Source: Ostreococcus lucimarinus CCE9901
Lineage: Eukaryota > Chlorophyta > Mamiellophyceae > Mamiellales > Bathycoccaceae
Reading direction: 5' to 3'
Length of the DNA stretch: 64,000 nt
Assembly: GCF_000092065.1 (NCBI RefSeq)
Contig: NC_009374.1
Span: forward strand, 434,001-498,000
A program made the position numbers and the translations under genes. Each line of letters begins with the position of its first letter. Position 1 is the stretch's first letter. This document shows, one piece after another, positions 28,415-37,267 of this stretch. The notes under the pieces are model-generated. The model worked only from the letters and a program-made list of their open reading frames with translations, made no database searches and was not told where the DNA came from.

Positions 28415-29509
28415 CTACAGCTTCGAGTCGCTCGCCGCGGCGAAGTACGAAGTCGCGTCGACGGCGGGCATCCATCCTCCGGGCGGCGGCGCGCCGACTT
28501 TGTCGATCAACACCGCCTCGACGCCGCGTCGGAAATCCGGGGCGTGGATGAACTTGACGATGAGAGCGTTGTCCATCGCTAAAACCCACTCCAGCGATTT
28601 CCCTCGCGATCGCCGCATGAGCTCTAAGGACACGCCCAGGCTCGTCGGCGACGCCTTGGCGACGCTCTCTCGGCACTCCGCGAAAAACGCTCGCTCCGCC
28701 TCGCTCTCCGCCGCGTCTTCTTTTCGCGCGATCTCGCGCGTGATATCATCCAGCGACATGGCGTCGTTCCCGAACACCTCGTCGATCATCGCGCGCCCGC
28801 GTTCGCTGGTCAAGTACGACGTCGCCGCCGGTTCGTCCCGCTCGCCGCTCGCCGCCGCGCGCGCTAAATCCTCCACGCTCGCCCCGCGCTCGAGCGCGTT
28901 CACGCGTTTCTCCGTCTCTCGATCCCAAACCTCCATCGTGACGTAATGCGTGGCGAGTCCGATGCGCTTGCAATCGATCCCTCGAACGCGCGCCCCCGTG
29001 AGGCTCAGGCACGTCGCGTACGCGTGCCCGCACAGCGCGTTCAAAAACCATCCCGCGCCCACGTCCGGGTACAGCCCGATCGCGCACTCCGGCATCGCAA
29101 ACACCGTCGCATCCGTCGCGACGCGCACGGGACAATAACAACTCAACCCCGCGCCGCCGCCCATGACGACGCCGTTCCACACGCACGCGCTCGGCTTGCG
29201 CAGCGCGTGCAGCGCCGCGTTCAGCGCGAACTCCCGATCGAAGAACGCGATCGCGCCGTCGACGTCGCCGCGAACCACCATTTCGCGAACGGCGCGAACG
29301 TCGCCGCCGGCGCAGAACGCGCGCGAGCCGTGGCCTCGCAGGAGGTAGCACGCCGCGGCGTCGTCGCGCTCGGCGCGCTGGAACAATTCGTGCAAACGCT
29401 CCACGGCGTCGCGGTTGAGGGCGTTGAGCGCGCGCGGGCGATCGATGGTGACGTGCACGACGTTGTTTACGAGCGTCGCGCGCACGGGCTCGGGCTCGGG
29501 CTCGGACAT
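28415..29509 (-). CDS. 3-hydroxyisobutyryl-CoA hydrolase-like enzyme with PTS1
   Basis: 364 residues of the enoyl-CoA hydratase/isomerase family: ITIDRP-like VTIDRPRALNALN, AFCAGGDVRAV (oxyanion-hole region), VVMGGGAGLS, and PECAIGLYPDVGAGWFLN with the acidic residue typical of the HIBCH subgroup, plus the C-terminal part LEWVLAMDNALIVKFIHAPDFRRGVEAVLIDK, also HIBCH-like. The enzyme hydrolyses 3-hydroxyisobutyryl-CoA in valine breakdown. The last three residues are SKL, a canonical peroxisomal import signal, so this resembles plant CHY1 (peroxisomal) rather than the mitochondrial animal enzyme. Convergent with NNF1. Confidence 0.87.
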   Translation of the reverse strand: MSEPEPEPVRATLVNNVVHVTIDRPRALNALNRDAVERLHELFQRAERDDAAACYLLRGHGSRAFCAGGDVRAVREMVVRGDVDGAIAFFDREFALNAALHALRKPSACVWNGVVMGGGAGLSCYCPVRVATDATVFAMPECAIGLYPDVGAGWFLNALCGHAYATCLSLTGARVRGIDCKRIGLATHYVTMEVWDRETEKRVNALERGASVEDLARAAASGERDEPAATSYLTSERGRAMIDEVFGNDAMSLDDITREIARKEDAAESEAERAFFAECRESVAKASPTSLGVSLELMRRSRGKSLEWVLAMDNALIVKFIHAPDFRRGVEAVLIDKVGAPPPGGWMPAVDATSYFAAASDSKL

Positions 29510-29615
29510 CGCGCGCGTCGACGTGCGGACGGGCGGCGGGGCGCGCCCGGGGCCTTGGCGCGCGGGACGGGACGGGACGGCGACGACGCGCGAACGGCAC
29601 GGTTGCGATGAATGA

Positions 29616-32600
29616 TTAAAAGGCGCGCTTGGGGCGCTTCCTCAAGATGCGAGCGACGGGAGGCCGTGGACTCGGTTCGTCGCCGTCGCTGTCGCCGTCG
29701 GTGTCGAAATCAAAGGTGTGCTTGAGGGGAGAAAAGTCGGCGCGATCGCGCTCGGCTTTGGCGCGCTTCTTGGCGTCAGACGTGGGGATCTTGGACGTGA
29801 GCGCGATGAGCGGACCGGGAACTGGATTCACCGCCAAAGTGAGCGGATCGTTTGCGGCCACGCTCGGCATGGCGTGGAGCTCGTTCGCGCACATCATCTT
29901 GCGCTTCTTCGTTCGCTCGCCAGCGTTCGTCGTCGTCGTCGTCGTCGTCGCGGTGAGGTCTGATTTGGACGAGGAATGCGGCGGTGGGTTTTCCACGGGC
30001 GATGCGTCGTGCGTCGTGGGAGAAGGTTCCGATGAAGTGCGCTCGGCGGTTTCTTCCGTTTGCACGGCGGTTTCAGGCTCGTCAAAATCGTACGTTTGCA
30101 CGGCAATTTCGCGCCGCGGAGACTCACCAAAGTCGTCCGTCTGCACGGCGATTTCGCGCCGCGGCGATGCCGATACCGTTGGCTGTTTCGCTGACGCAGT
30201 GTATTCCGTCTGTGTTTGGACATCCTTCATCGGGGTTGAGGACTTCGATTGCGGCGAAGTCGCCTTCTCCATCTGAGCGTTCCCCTTCGTCGACTTGATA
30301 ATCGGTGCCGGACTCTGCACCTCGATTTCGTCCGTATCGACGTCGGGGTCGGCGTCCGGCACCAAGGTACCTTGGATCGATTCCTCTCGGTCATCGATGA
30401 CTGTGGTTTGTTCTTCCTCGCCGACTGTGATTTGTTCTTCTTCCTCGCCGACTGTGGTTTGTTCTTCTTCCTCGCCGACTGTGATTTGTTCTTCTTCCTC
30501 GACGGGTTCGATTTGATCTTCGTCTTCCTCGACGGGTTCGATTTGATCTTCGTCTTCCTCGACGGGTTCGATTTGATCTTCGTCTTCCTCGACGGGGACG
30601 ATTTGTTGCTCCGTCACCTCGATTGACTCTTCTTCATTCGCCTCCATCTCCGGCGCCGCGGGCGCTTCTGCGGGCATGTGTATCTGTAGAGGGAATTCAT
30701 CTAAACCAACATTGATACCATCGTCCGCAGCTTTGATCGCATCGGTAATAGCCGGACTTAAGACGGGCGGTTTCGTCAACTGGAAAGGAAGCGCACCGAT
30801 TTCTGAGAGCGCAATCAGCTTCTTTGCCTTTTCCGCCCTGGAGAGCGGCTCGCGAGCCTCTGAGCCAAGGATGAGACTCGTCACCGTCATGTGTGAATGC
30901 GCGAGTTTCACGTCTGGCGAGATCACAGTGAACATCGAAGGTTTCGCAACGCGTGCTCTAAATTCCGGCATGACTTGTTTCTTCACGTAAGGACTCATAC
31001 ACGTCAAGCATGCTTGCATGGCGTCTTCGCTCGCGATGAGAATGTAGGGCGTATAAAATTTCTCAATTTCTTTCGTCGCCTTTTCGATGATGAGATCATT
31101 CATCGTGCACGCTGTATGGGATATAGCGTTAATCACGTCCGTCATCATCGCCCTGACACCCTCCGGTGGCGGCACTTCAGTGGTCTCGTCCAACGGATGG
31201 AAGGCGCACATCAAACCAGCGGTGACTGACTTGAGTTGTCGATTTATCTCGATTTGAATGTTCTTCGTACATTCGAGCCAAAGACGCGTGGTACTCTCCC
31301 CAGCAACTTTCGCTGAATTCATGTACGCATATCTATGCGCCGGGCTCAACTTGAATTTAGTTAGCGCTAAATTGAAGAGCGCTCGCATCATGGCGCGCTT
31401 CGGATCATCTTCGGGGCCTGCGAGACTCGCAATCTGATTTTTCACCAAAGCGCCAAACATCAATTCGCCAGTACTTTGATCAGAGACGAGAGAGTGACAC
31501 CAAGCAGCATTGACACTCTCACAGACTTGGAATAATAATCCTCGAGGCTTTTGCGGCGTGTTTTTTCCGTTAAAGTTGAAGTAGAAAGTTGCCTCCAAGA
31601 CCTTTCCAAAGTAATCCACCGCCTCGATGATAAATCCACGCACGTCTGCTGGCGTTCGAATGTCATGGATGCGTTCCTCAGGCCTTAAATTTTTCGTCAA
31701 GACCTCACGCACGACTGCCGCGCGACCGTGCTTGATGGCATGAATATCAAGCGGCTCCATGGCTACTTTCATCGAGACCGCGATGACGCGAGTGCAAAAC
31801 TGGTGCGCTAGTTCATACACTCTTCTCGCCGCATAAGCGCCACCTTCGCCTAATCTGAACTCGATATCATCGTAAAATCCACGAAGAGAATCATCAGAAC
31901 ACGTTGGAAGCGCACAAAGCGGTTCGGCGGCGACGCAGAAAGCCTTGAGTACGTCGTGGACTCGTCGCGTCACGCGGCGCATCGCCTTCAACTGTCTTGC
32001 CCGCTTGAGCTCCTCCAGAGTGGCGTTCAAAGAACCATGACCGGTGATACTCTGCACATCAAACTTTTCAGGGTCCAAAACTTTGGCCCAAGACAGACGA
32101 AACTCGAGGAACTTCCAAGCTACCGCAATTACGGCGTTGGCTGTCTGCTTGAGCTCGCGAACACTTCCGGTTTGATCCATCAACATCTTCAGCAACTCGG
32201 CGCGGCGGACCGTGGCTATCTCTACTGTGTTTTCGTTGATGACTCGATCGATCGCCCATTGAATCTCTTCGTCCACTGGCGGGAAATCTTTTGCAAGTTC
32301 TTCCACGCTGACATCTCTACCGAGTTTACGCTTTAACAATGCGCTCGCACGTTTCAAAGTTGTCGCTGTGCTTCCCCAAATACGATCACCTTGAACGGCA
32401 TTTATGAAACGTCTAGTTGCTGGTCGAATCGCCAGTTGCTGCAAAAATCCACTTTTATGAAGCGACCGCACAATATCGCCCGTGACTTCACGCGAGTCGC
32501 CAAGGCAAATAACGGCGGCAGCGTTGCGCAAAGCGGCGACGAGATGCCTGTCTCGAGCGGGATCGGAATCGCCCGCACCGGGCGCATCGATCAGAACTAA

Positions 32601-34313
32601 ACCACGCTTTTGCGGTGGAACTGGGATATCTATCCGGACTTCACGCAGTAACCCCCAACACGACGATGGAATGTGCGTTTGAGTGAACACGGTGTGCTTC
32701 GTCGCTCTCAAAGCGCGCTGAAACGTACGTTCGTCAGTATAATCTATTGGTTCGTCAGGTTTGCCGTTTTTGTTTCTGTCGGTTTTGTACTCGAACTCAA
32801 CGCGCTTGCCTAACCGTTCGATATACTCGGCTGGAATTGCCACGTCGCTCTCGTCCAAGTCAGCGAGCGTCGATATGTTCGGGTCAAGCCCGACCATGGC
32901 GCACGCCACCCTGAGCACCGACGGTAATCCGTAGCCATCGTCTGGAACCGCTTCCCCTTCCTTCGGCTTCGTCCTAAAATCTAAAAGCGTAGTTTCTTCC
33001 AAACCTCGAGCCTTGAGCTCCTTTTTCACGTACGATTCGGCGTAAAAGCCTAAGCCCTTGCGAGCCGATTCGATTGCCCGCGCTTGGCGCACCGCGTACT
33101 GGAGCGCGTGCACGTGTTGCTTGACGACATCCTCGCTAAAGTACACCAAACTCACTCTGAAGGCGTCGGATGTTCTCACAGAAGACGCCACGGACGTCGT
33201 GTCCATGACATCACCCTCTGGGAGCAAAAACGGCGGCGGTCTCGCATTTTTGAGTCTGGGATCGTTCTCCAAAAAATCCTTCAACGTCGTGGGCGGCGGC
33301 GGGAACTTCTTCTTTCGCACCGGAATCTCATACGCCGCGATCGCCGCGTCGTACTTCTGACGCTTCGCTTCCTCGGCCGCTTTCTTCGCCGCCTCCTTAT
33401 CGCGCGCCTCCTGATGCTCCTTGTACAAGACGTAACTCGGCTTGACTTTCTGCCCCTTCTTCTGCGCCTTCTTCGCCGCCTCCTTGAGCTTTTCCTTGCG
33501 AATCGCGTCCGCCTCCGAATCCTTGAACGCATCCCCCCGTATCTCTCTTCCTCGCATGTGTCTCGGCATGTACACCGCCGCGCTCGTGTCTCGATCCAAC
33601 GGCGGCGGCGGCGCGAACGCGCTCGCGTTCGCGTCCAACGCCGCCCCCCCCTCGTCCTCCCAATCGTCCTCCATCGCTCGCGCTTTATCCTCCTCCGCCT
33701 CCTCCGCGCGTTCATCGTGATCTCGCATCTTCGTCAGCGTCAGTTTCCCGTTCGCGCCGCCAGTTCCGACCCTTCCTCGCGCGTCGCCTCGACTCGCCAG
33801 CTCCCGCAGCAGCCCGTTCAGCACGTGACTCTTCCCCACCCCCGACCGCCCCAGCGCCACGACTCGCAGCGGCGCCGACGTCGCGCGTTCGTATTCCTCC
33901 ATCGCCCGCGTCGTCTCCTCCACCAGCCGTCGTCGCGCGCTCTCCGGCACGACGTACGTCGACCCCGGCGCGTCGAGCGTCGCCGCGCGTCCGTGCGACA
34001 GCATCAGCTCCCGCGTCGACCGCAGCGCGTCGTGCAGCGCGCCCGTCTGCGCGTCGAAACAAAAAGCGCGGCGTTTACGGTCAGTCGCGAAGTTCGTCGT
34101 TCCGCGCGCGTCGTCGTTCCGCGCGCGTCGCGACGATTTCATTTCATTTTCGCGCGCTTCGATTCGCGTTCGACGCACCCGCACGACGCGCAGCGCGGCG
34201 TCGACGGCGTCGGCGTCCGTCAGGTCCCCGCACGCGCTCTCCGCGTGCCGCGCGAGCGAGCGCGCGCGGCGCTCGGCGCGCGCGGCGTCGGAATCATCGG
34301 ATTCGTCGCGCAT
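29616..34313 (-). CDS. Giant dynamin-like GTPase, SLIP-GC-like (two exons)
   Basis: Exons 34313..34179 and 34046..29616 (phase 0), about 1521 residues. The 132-nt intron starts GTGCGT, has CTGAC (34080-34084 on this strand) and ends GCAG; it is a multiple of three and open, so retention is possible. A P-loop VVALGRSGVGKSHVLNG lies near residue 110 and the G3-like LVLIDAPGAGDSDPARDRHL near 528, about 410 residues apart, with a charged insertion (KEKLKEAAKKAQKKGQK) between. A clear NKxD is missing (RFINAVQGDRI at the expected place). A long helical stalk-like region follows to about residue 1130, then an acidic repeat tract and a basic, NLS-like C-terminus (RILRKRPKRAF). Closest to nuclear dynamin-like SLIP-GC/NUGGC; role unknown here. 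Confidence 0.8.
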   Translation of the reverse strand: MRDESDDSDAARAERRARSLARHAESACGDLTDADAVDAALRVVRVRRTRIEARENEMKSSRRARNDDARGTTNFATDRKRRAFCFDAQTGALHDALRSTRELMLSHGRAATLDAPGSTYVVPESARRRLVEETTRAMEEYERATSAPLRVVALGRSGVGKSHVLNGLLRELASRGDARGRVGTGGANGKLTLTKMRDHDERAEEAEEDKARAMEDDWEDEGGAALDANASAFAPPPPLDRDTSAAVYMPRHMRGREIRGDAFKDSEADAIRKEKLKEAAKKAQKKGQKVKPSYVLYKEHQEARDKEAAKKAAEEAKRQKYDAAIAAYEIPVRKKKFPPPPTTLKDFLENDPRLKNARPPPFLLPEGDVMDTTSVASSVRTSDAFRVSLVYFSEDVVKQHVHALQYAVRQARAIESARKGLGFYAESYVKKELKARGLEETTLLDFRTKPKEGEAVPDDGYGLPSVLRVACAMVGLDPNISTLADLDESDVAIPAEYIERLGKRVEFEYKTDRNKNGKPDEPIDYTDERTFQRALRATKHTVFTQTHIPSSCWGLLREVRIDIPVPPQKRGLVLIDAPGAGDSDPARDRHLVAALRNAAAVICLGDSREVTGDIVRSLHKSGFLQQLAIRPATRRFINAVQGDRIWGSTATTLKRASALLKRKLGRDVSVEELAKDFPPVDEEIQWAIDRVINENTVEIATVRRAELLKMLMDQTGSVRELKQTANAVIAVAWKFLEFRLSWAKVLDPEKFDVQSITGHGSLNATLEELKRARQLKAMRRVTRRVHDVLKAFCVAAEPLCALPTCSDDSLRGFYDDIEFRLGEGGAYAARRVYELAHQFCTRVIAVSMKVAMEPLDIHAIKHGRAAVVREVLTKNLRPEERIHDIRTPADVRGFIIEAVDYFGKVLEATFYFNFNGKNTPQKPRGLLFQVCESVNAAWCHSLVSDQSTGELMFGALVKNQIASLAGPEDDPKRAMMRALFNLALTKFKLSPAHRYAYMNSAKVAGESTTRLWLECTKNIQIEINRQLKSVTAGLMCAFHPLDETTEVPPPEGVRAMMTDVINAISHTACTMNDLIIEKATKEIEKFYTPYILIASEDAMQACLTCMSPYVKKQVMPEFRARVAKPSMFTVISPDVKLAHSHMTVTSLILGSEAREPLSRAEKAKKLIALSEIGALPFQLTKPPVLSPAITDAIKAADDGINVGLDEFPLQIHMPAEAPAAPEMEANEEESIEVTEQQIVPVEEDEDQIEPVEEDEDQIEPVEEDEDQIEPVEEEEQITVGEEEEQTTVGEEEEQITVGEEEQTTVIDDREESIQGTLVPDADPDVDTDEIEVQSPAPIIKSTKGNAQMEKATSPQSKSSTPMKDVQTQTEYTASAKQPTVSASPRREIAVQTDDFGESPRREIAVQTYDFDEPETAVQTEETAERTSSEPSPTTHDASPVENPPPHSSSKSDLTATTTTTTTNAGERTKKRKMMCANELHAMPSVAANDPLTLAVNPVPGPLIALTSKIPTSDAKKRAKAERDRADFSPLKHTFDFDTDGDSDGDEPSPRPPVARILRKRPKRAF
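30420..30590. repeat. Coding minisatellite: three 27-bp then three 30-bp tandem units
   Basis: 27-bp units at 30420-30446, 30447-30473 and 30474-30500 (near-identical, encoding GEEEEQTTV or GEEEEQITV on the minus strand), followed by three identical 30-bp units at 30501-30530, 30531-30560 and 30561-30590 (encoding VEEDEDQIEP). A shorter degenerate unit lies just before 30420. The array sits inside the giant GTPase gene and keeps the frame, so copy-number change would only lengthen or shorten the acidic linker. Confidence 0.92.
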
Positions 34314-34334
34314 CGCCGCACAGTGCCGCGCGCG

Positions 34335-35060
34335 ATGGTCGCGCTCGTCGACGCGGACGACGCGCGCGGCGCGACGGACGCGCGCGACGACGACGGCGAC
34401 GCGCGCGACGCGCGCGGCGACGCGCGCGACGCGGCGGCGCGGCGGCGCGATGGGAACGCGGCGTTCGCGCGGGGCGCGTACGCCGAGGCGTCGCGCGCGT
34501 ACACGGACGCGCTGACGCGCGCGCGCGGCGATGGGCGCGGCGACGCGCGCGAGGACGCTTTGGACGCGGGCGAGGACGCGGCGGGCGCGGCGCGCGGCGA
34601 CGGGGACGCGGCGACGTGTCTGGCGAATCGCGCGGCGTGTTGGTTGAAGCTGGAGCGATACGAGGACGCGGCGAGGGATTGCGACGAGGCGATCGCGATC
34701 GATGGGACGTACGCGAAGGCGTACGCGAGACGGGCGCGCGCGAGGGAGGCGCTCGGGGACGAGGAGGGGGCGCTGGAGGATTGGGAGAGGACGCGCGCGT
34801 TGGCGCCGAGGGACGCGACGGCGAGGGACGAGACGAGGCGACTGAAGCCGGTGGTGGAGCGGAAACGGGAAGAGATGAAGAGAGAGATGTTGGATAAGAT
34901 GAAGGATTTGGGGAACTCTTTGCTCGGGAACTTTGGGCTGAGTTTGGATAACTTCAAGGCGGAGAAGGACGCGACGACGGGGAGTTACTCGATTCACTTC
35001 GTCGACGAAAAGAAACGCTCGACGACTGGCGACGAGGACGACGAGGACGACGAGAACTGA
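34335..35060 (+). CDS. TTC1: TTC1-like TPR co-chaperone
   Basis: 241 residues from ATG 34335. An acidic, Arg/Asp-rich start, then three TPR motifs (about residues 35-160: RRRDGNAAFARGAYAEASRAYTDAL, LANRAACWLKLERYEDAARDCDEAI, AYARRARAREALGDEEGALEDWE), then a family-specific tail MKDLGNSLLGNFGLSLDNFKAEKDATTGSYSIHF, nearly the TTC1 consensus. TTC1 binds the EEVD end of Hsp90/Hsp70. Its start codon lies only 21 bp from the start of the giant GTPase on the other strand. Confidence 0.85.
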   Translation: MVALVDADDARGATDARDDDGDARDARGDARDAAARRRDGNAAFARGAYAEASRAYTDALTRARGDGRGDAREDALDAGEDAAGAARGDGDAATCLANRAACWLKLERYEDAARDCDEAIAIDGTYAKAYARRARAREALGDEEGALEDWERTRALAPRDATARDETRRLKPVVERKREEMKREMLDKMKDLGNSLLGNFGLSLDNFKAEKDATTGSYSIHFVDEKKRSTTGDEDDEDDEN

Positions 35061-35136
35061 GCTCGCGCGCGCGGTGCGCTCGCTATAGCTATTAAAATTG
35101 TCACACGCGCGCGCTCGAGCGTCGCGAGAGTCTAGT

Positions 35137-35850
35137 CTAATCGCCGTCGCGTTCGAGTCCGCCGCGCAACGCGAGCTGTCGACACCGCTTTTCAAACGCT
35201 TGAATCTGCGACCTCGCGACGTCGTCGAAGACCACGCTCACCGCCGCGGCGTGCATGGGATCTTTAACTTCAAAATCAATCTCGAAATCCACGATGACGC
35301 CCTCGGCGGGTAATCCCGTGACCGGGTCTTCGTCCTCGTCGTCGTCGAGCGGCGAAAATTTCCACGTCGTCGTCATCGACCGAAACAACCCGCTCGACAC
35401 GCTCGTCGCCGTCACGCGCTCCGGTCGCGCGCACGTCACCGCGCTCGTGTACTTCTCGTTGAATAATTTAAACCCAATCTCCAAATCCGCCTCAAAGTAT
35501 TCCTCCCCTCGCGCCAGCGCCTCGCGTTCGCGTTCGCGTCCCCATCGCTCTCGCGGCGTCCGCCTCGCCCCCGCGCAGAACGGCACGAACGCCGCGTAAC
35601 TGTCCACGTCCGCCACCGCGTCGCACAGCGCGTCTCGCGCGATCCCCTTGACGATTCGTCGCGCCGAGAACCGTCGCCGCGCGCCCTCGTCGCCGTCGCC
35701 GTCGCCGTTTCGCCCGTCGCCGTCGTCACCGCGCGTCGCCACCTCCCGCGCGCGTCCGAGCGTCGCGCCGGGCGTCGCGCGGGTCGGCCCCACGGCGCGC
35801 GTCGCGCGCGTCGCCGCCTCCCGCGCGCGCCTCGCGAGCGCGCGCGACAT
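35137..35850 (-). CDS. COQ10: COQ10-like coenzyme Q-binding START protein, mitochondrial
   Basis: 237 residues from ATG 35850. The first 50 residues (MSRALARRAREAATRATRAV) are a typical mitochondrial presequence. The COQ10 part begins RRFSARRIVKGIARDALCDAVADVDSYAAFVPFCAGAR, continues EADLEIGFKLFNEKYTSAVTC and FRSMTTTWKFSPL, and ends VDFEIDFEVKDPMHAAAVSVVFDDVARSQIQAFEKRCRQL; this is the canonical helix-grip sequence. COQ10 binds ubiquinone and supports respiration. An insertion of acidic residues (DDDEDEDPVTG) sits in a loop. Divergent from PsbP by 185 bp. Confidence 0.92.
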   Translation of the reverse strand: MSRALARRAREAATRATRAVGPTRATPGATLGRAREVATRGDDGDGRNGDGDGDEGARRRFSARRIVKGIARDALCDAVADVDSYAAFVPFCAGARRTPRERWGREREREALARGEEYFEADLEIGFKLFNEKYTSAVTCARPERVTATSVSSGLFRSMTTTWKFSPLDDDEDEDPVTGLPAEGVIVDFEIDFEVKDPMHAAAVSVVFDDVARSQIQAFEKRCRQLALRGGLERDGD

Positions 35851-36035
35851 CGCCGCGCCGCGCTCTGACGCGACGCGCGCGACGCGCGCGTGCGCCGAGT
35901 CCGACCGACCTCTCGTCCGGACTGTTTGCGCATACACCCGCGCGACCGACCGCACGGTTCGCACTGTTTGCCCCGCCGCGATGGGGCATCGCGATCGGGG
36001 CGCGCGCGCGCGATCGCGACACTCCCGCGCGCACG

Positions 36036-37180
36036 ATGTTCACGCTCTCCACCACCCTCGCGCACGCCGCCGTCAAGGCGAACGTCAAGGCGACGCGTAA
36101 ATCGCAATCGCGCCGAGGCGCCGTCAAGGTCGCCGCGCAGGCGCCCGACGCGTCGAGCCGTCGCGAAGCCATGAGTCTCATCGCGGTGCGTCCGAACGCG
36201 ACGACGCGATCGAGCGCGCGATGCGCGCGCCCGCGCGCGACGCGCGACGCGCGGGACGACGCGGGACGACGCGGGACGACGCGCGGAATTATTGTCGAGC
36301 GAACCGGCGCGCGAGGGCGCGGAGAGACGCGCGCGCGACGCGTCGAGGACGCGACGCGCGCGACATCATCCAACGAGATACTGACGATCGCGCGGCGTGC
36401 GGTTTCATCGAACGCAGGGCGCGACGACGCTCGCGATGTCCAAGCCGGCGTTCGCGGCGTACGGTGACTCGGCGAACGTTTTCGGCGGCGTGTCGAACCC
36501 GACCGGTGCGTGCGCGCGCGAGGCGCGAGGCGCGCGCGAGGCGCGCGCGAGGCGCGAGCGATCGTATCGACCCGAGATACGATTCGCGCGTGATCCGGGA
36601 CCGATGGGTCGTGATGTCGTGTGGGTAAACAGTGAGACTGACGAGACGCGCTACTTTCGCGAATGCAGGTTTCGTCCCGTACGCCGGCGACGGCTTCGCG
36701 TTCTTGTTGCCGAGCAAGTACAACCCGAGCAAGGAACGCCCGTTCCCGAACACGGAGTGCTATTTCGAGGATAACTTTGACCAAGTGACGAACATTTCCG
36801 TAATCGCCGAAAAAGCCGAAAAGGGGAGCATCGACGCGTACGGCAAGCCGGAGCAATTCTTGGAAAAGCTTGGGTACTTATTGGGCGTGCAATCGTACGC
36901 CGGGCAAACCCGCTCCGAAGGGGGGTTCGCGGCGAACAAGGTTTCCACCGCCGCCGTGCTCGACGTGTACACGCGCGAAAACAAGGGCAAGACGTACTAC
37001 CAATACGAAATTCTCACGCGCACCGCGGACGGCGACGAAGGCGGACGCCACCAGTTGATCACCGCCACCGTGAGTGATGGGAACTTGTACATCATGAAGC
37101 TTCAATCGGGTGACAAGCGTTGGTTCAAGGGTCAAGAGCGCGACCTTCGCACCGCGATGAACTCGTTCACCGTGGCGTAA
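36036..37180 (+). CDS. PsbP: PsbP, photosystem II oxygen-evolving complex subunit (three exons)
   Basis: Exons 36036..36185, 36418..36505 and 36669..37180 (249 residues). Both introns (232 and 163 nt) start GTGCGT, contain CTGAC (36381-36385 and 36638-36642) and end GCAG; the first junction is phase 0, the second splits a Gly codon. Exon 1 is a plastid transit peptide plus the start of a lumen-targeting signal; the junction region SRREAMSLIA-GATTLAMSKPAFA has twin Arg before a hydrophobic core and AFA cleavage, fitting the Tat route known for PsbP. The mature part AYGDSANVFG...GFVPYAGDGFAFLLPSKYNPSKE...RRHQ-like RHQLITATVSDGNLYIMKLQSGDKRWFKG is typical PsbP. Confidence 0.95.
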
Positions 37181-37267
37181 GCGAGCGCGCCGCTCGCCGC
37201 GCCCGCCACACACATATAGTTCCGCGACGTTTTAAACGCGAAGCAACCATAGCACGTGTTATGAAAG

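Noticed and set aside
33084-34334. Upstream half of a plus-strand 658-codon frame
   Set aside because: Antisense to the GTPase; TPR and TTC1 features begin only after 34335.
35726-36856. Minus-strand 376-codon frame
   Set aside because: Crosses PsbP exons and introns in antisense, no domain seen.
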